From positions 1-5,241 of the forward strand of contig VSNH01000158.1 of assembly GCA_009774215.1 (NCBI GenBank): a stretch of DNA of 5,241 nt, read 5' to 3'. Every line of letters starts with the position of its first letter. Positions within the stretch are counted from its first letter, which is position 1. This DNA is from Lachnospiraceae bacterium. GTDB lineage: Bacteria; Bacillota; Clostridia; Lachnospirales; Lachnospiraceae. Below the pieces are notes generated by a model. That model saw nothing but the letters and a program-made list of their open reading frames with translations, was not told where the DNA came from and made no database searches. This document shows positions 5,048 to 5,241 of this stretch, piece after piece. The translations under genes and the position numbers were made by a program.

Positions 5048-5241
5048 AACGTAGTAGAAATTCAGATATATCCCCTGCAACCTCTATTCTAACATTATTA
5101 TCACCAATCCTATCCCAATCTGCTCTTTGCGCACAAATTCTCTCAGTTAAATAATCAATGATTTCCTCATCGGTTTTACCTTTTACTTGCTCCTCAATTT
5201 TAAATTTCACGCCAGAACTGGATAGCCCCTCTGCACTATAT
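5034..5241 (-). CDS. C-terminal fragment of an unrecognised protein (5' end outside the window)
   Basis: The minus strand is open from the window edge to TGA at 5036-5034, giving 68 residues. They include GVKFKIEEQVKGKTDEEIID, an acidic and probably helical stretch with LTERICAQRADWDRI, and an end with EVAGDISEFLLRFYYD. The composition and codon use look like a real protein, and the segment is more AT-rich than the genes of the central cluster. I do not recognise the family. The pattern of a beta-like segment, a helix and a final FLLRFYYD would fit a small soluble domain. No start can be chosen because the upstream part is missing. It ends 133 bp before the phosphatase start, on the same strand. 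Confidence 0.6.
   Translation of the reverse strand, partial: YSAEGLSSSGVKFKIEEQVKGKTDEEIIDYLTERICAQRADWDRIGDNNVRIEVAGDISEFLLRFYYD

Noticed and set aside
4448..5080. A 210-aa version of the phosphatase starting at 5080
   Set aside because: The extra 60 residues cover the repeat region and the end of the upstream gene, lack a ribosome site and precede the canonical MIKILFVCHGN start with its strong AGGAAGGAG.

Overview
The window looks like part of a chromosome from an anaerobic gut-type Clostridia, most likely Lachnospiraceae. The support is a ferredoxin-like aldo/keto reductase of anaerobe type, strong AGGAGG-like ribosome binding sites, a mixed AT/GC composition, and a Glu/Lys-rich protein whose style I associate with Lachnospiraceae. 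Genus cannot be decided from the sequence.

Layout. Positions 1-130 hold a short open tail on the + strand overlaid by two strong hairpins. This may be the last piece of a TnpB-type (IS200/IS605) gene with its structured 3' end, but it is not proven. Positions 131-257 hold nothing I can name. A good housekeeping promoter (258-287) then drives an aldo/keto reductase carrying two C-terminal Cys clusters for 4Fe-4S (383-1561, +). It ends 5 bp from the stop codon of a convergent minus-strand cluster.

The minus-strand cluster, read from high to low coordinates, has three genes: an acidic coiled-coil protein of 352 aa (4284-3226), a 243-aa protein whose second half resembles the end of the flagellar cap protein FliD (3112-2381), and a low-complexity 246-aa orphan (2307-1567). 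The first two each have, in the correct orientation, an exact GCCGATAT box with a TAAG/TAAC box 15 or 14 nt upstream. This is the promoter layout of the flagellar/motility sigma factor (sigma-28, SigD/FliA). Both also share almost the same ribosome binding site. The cluster therefore looks like a small regulon controlled by the motility sigma factor and coding for proteins of undescribed function. I consider this the most interesting content of the window.

Upstream of the cluster, on the same strand, is a complete low-molecular-weight protein tyrosine phosphatase of 150 aa (4900-4448). It is preceded by a 14-bp perfect inverted repeat with related motif copies (4921-5020). The window ends in the C-terminal 68 residues of an unrecognised minus-strand gene (5241-5034).

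The reductase and the phosphatase look like independent housekeeping genes. The three cluster genes probably act together, either in or around the flagellum or in another process placed under sigma-28. The promoter and FliD-like signals suggest this; the sequence alone does not prove it.
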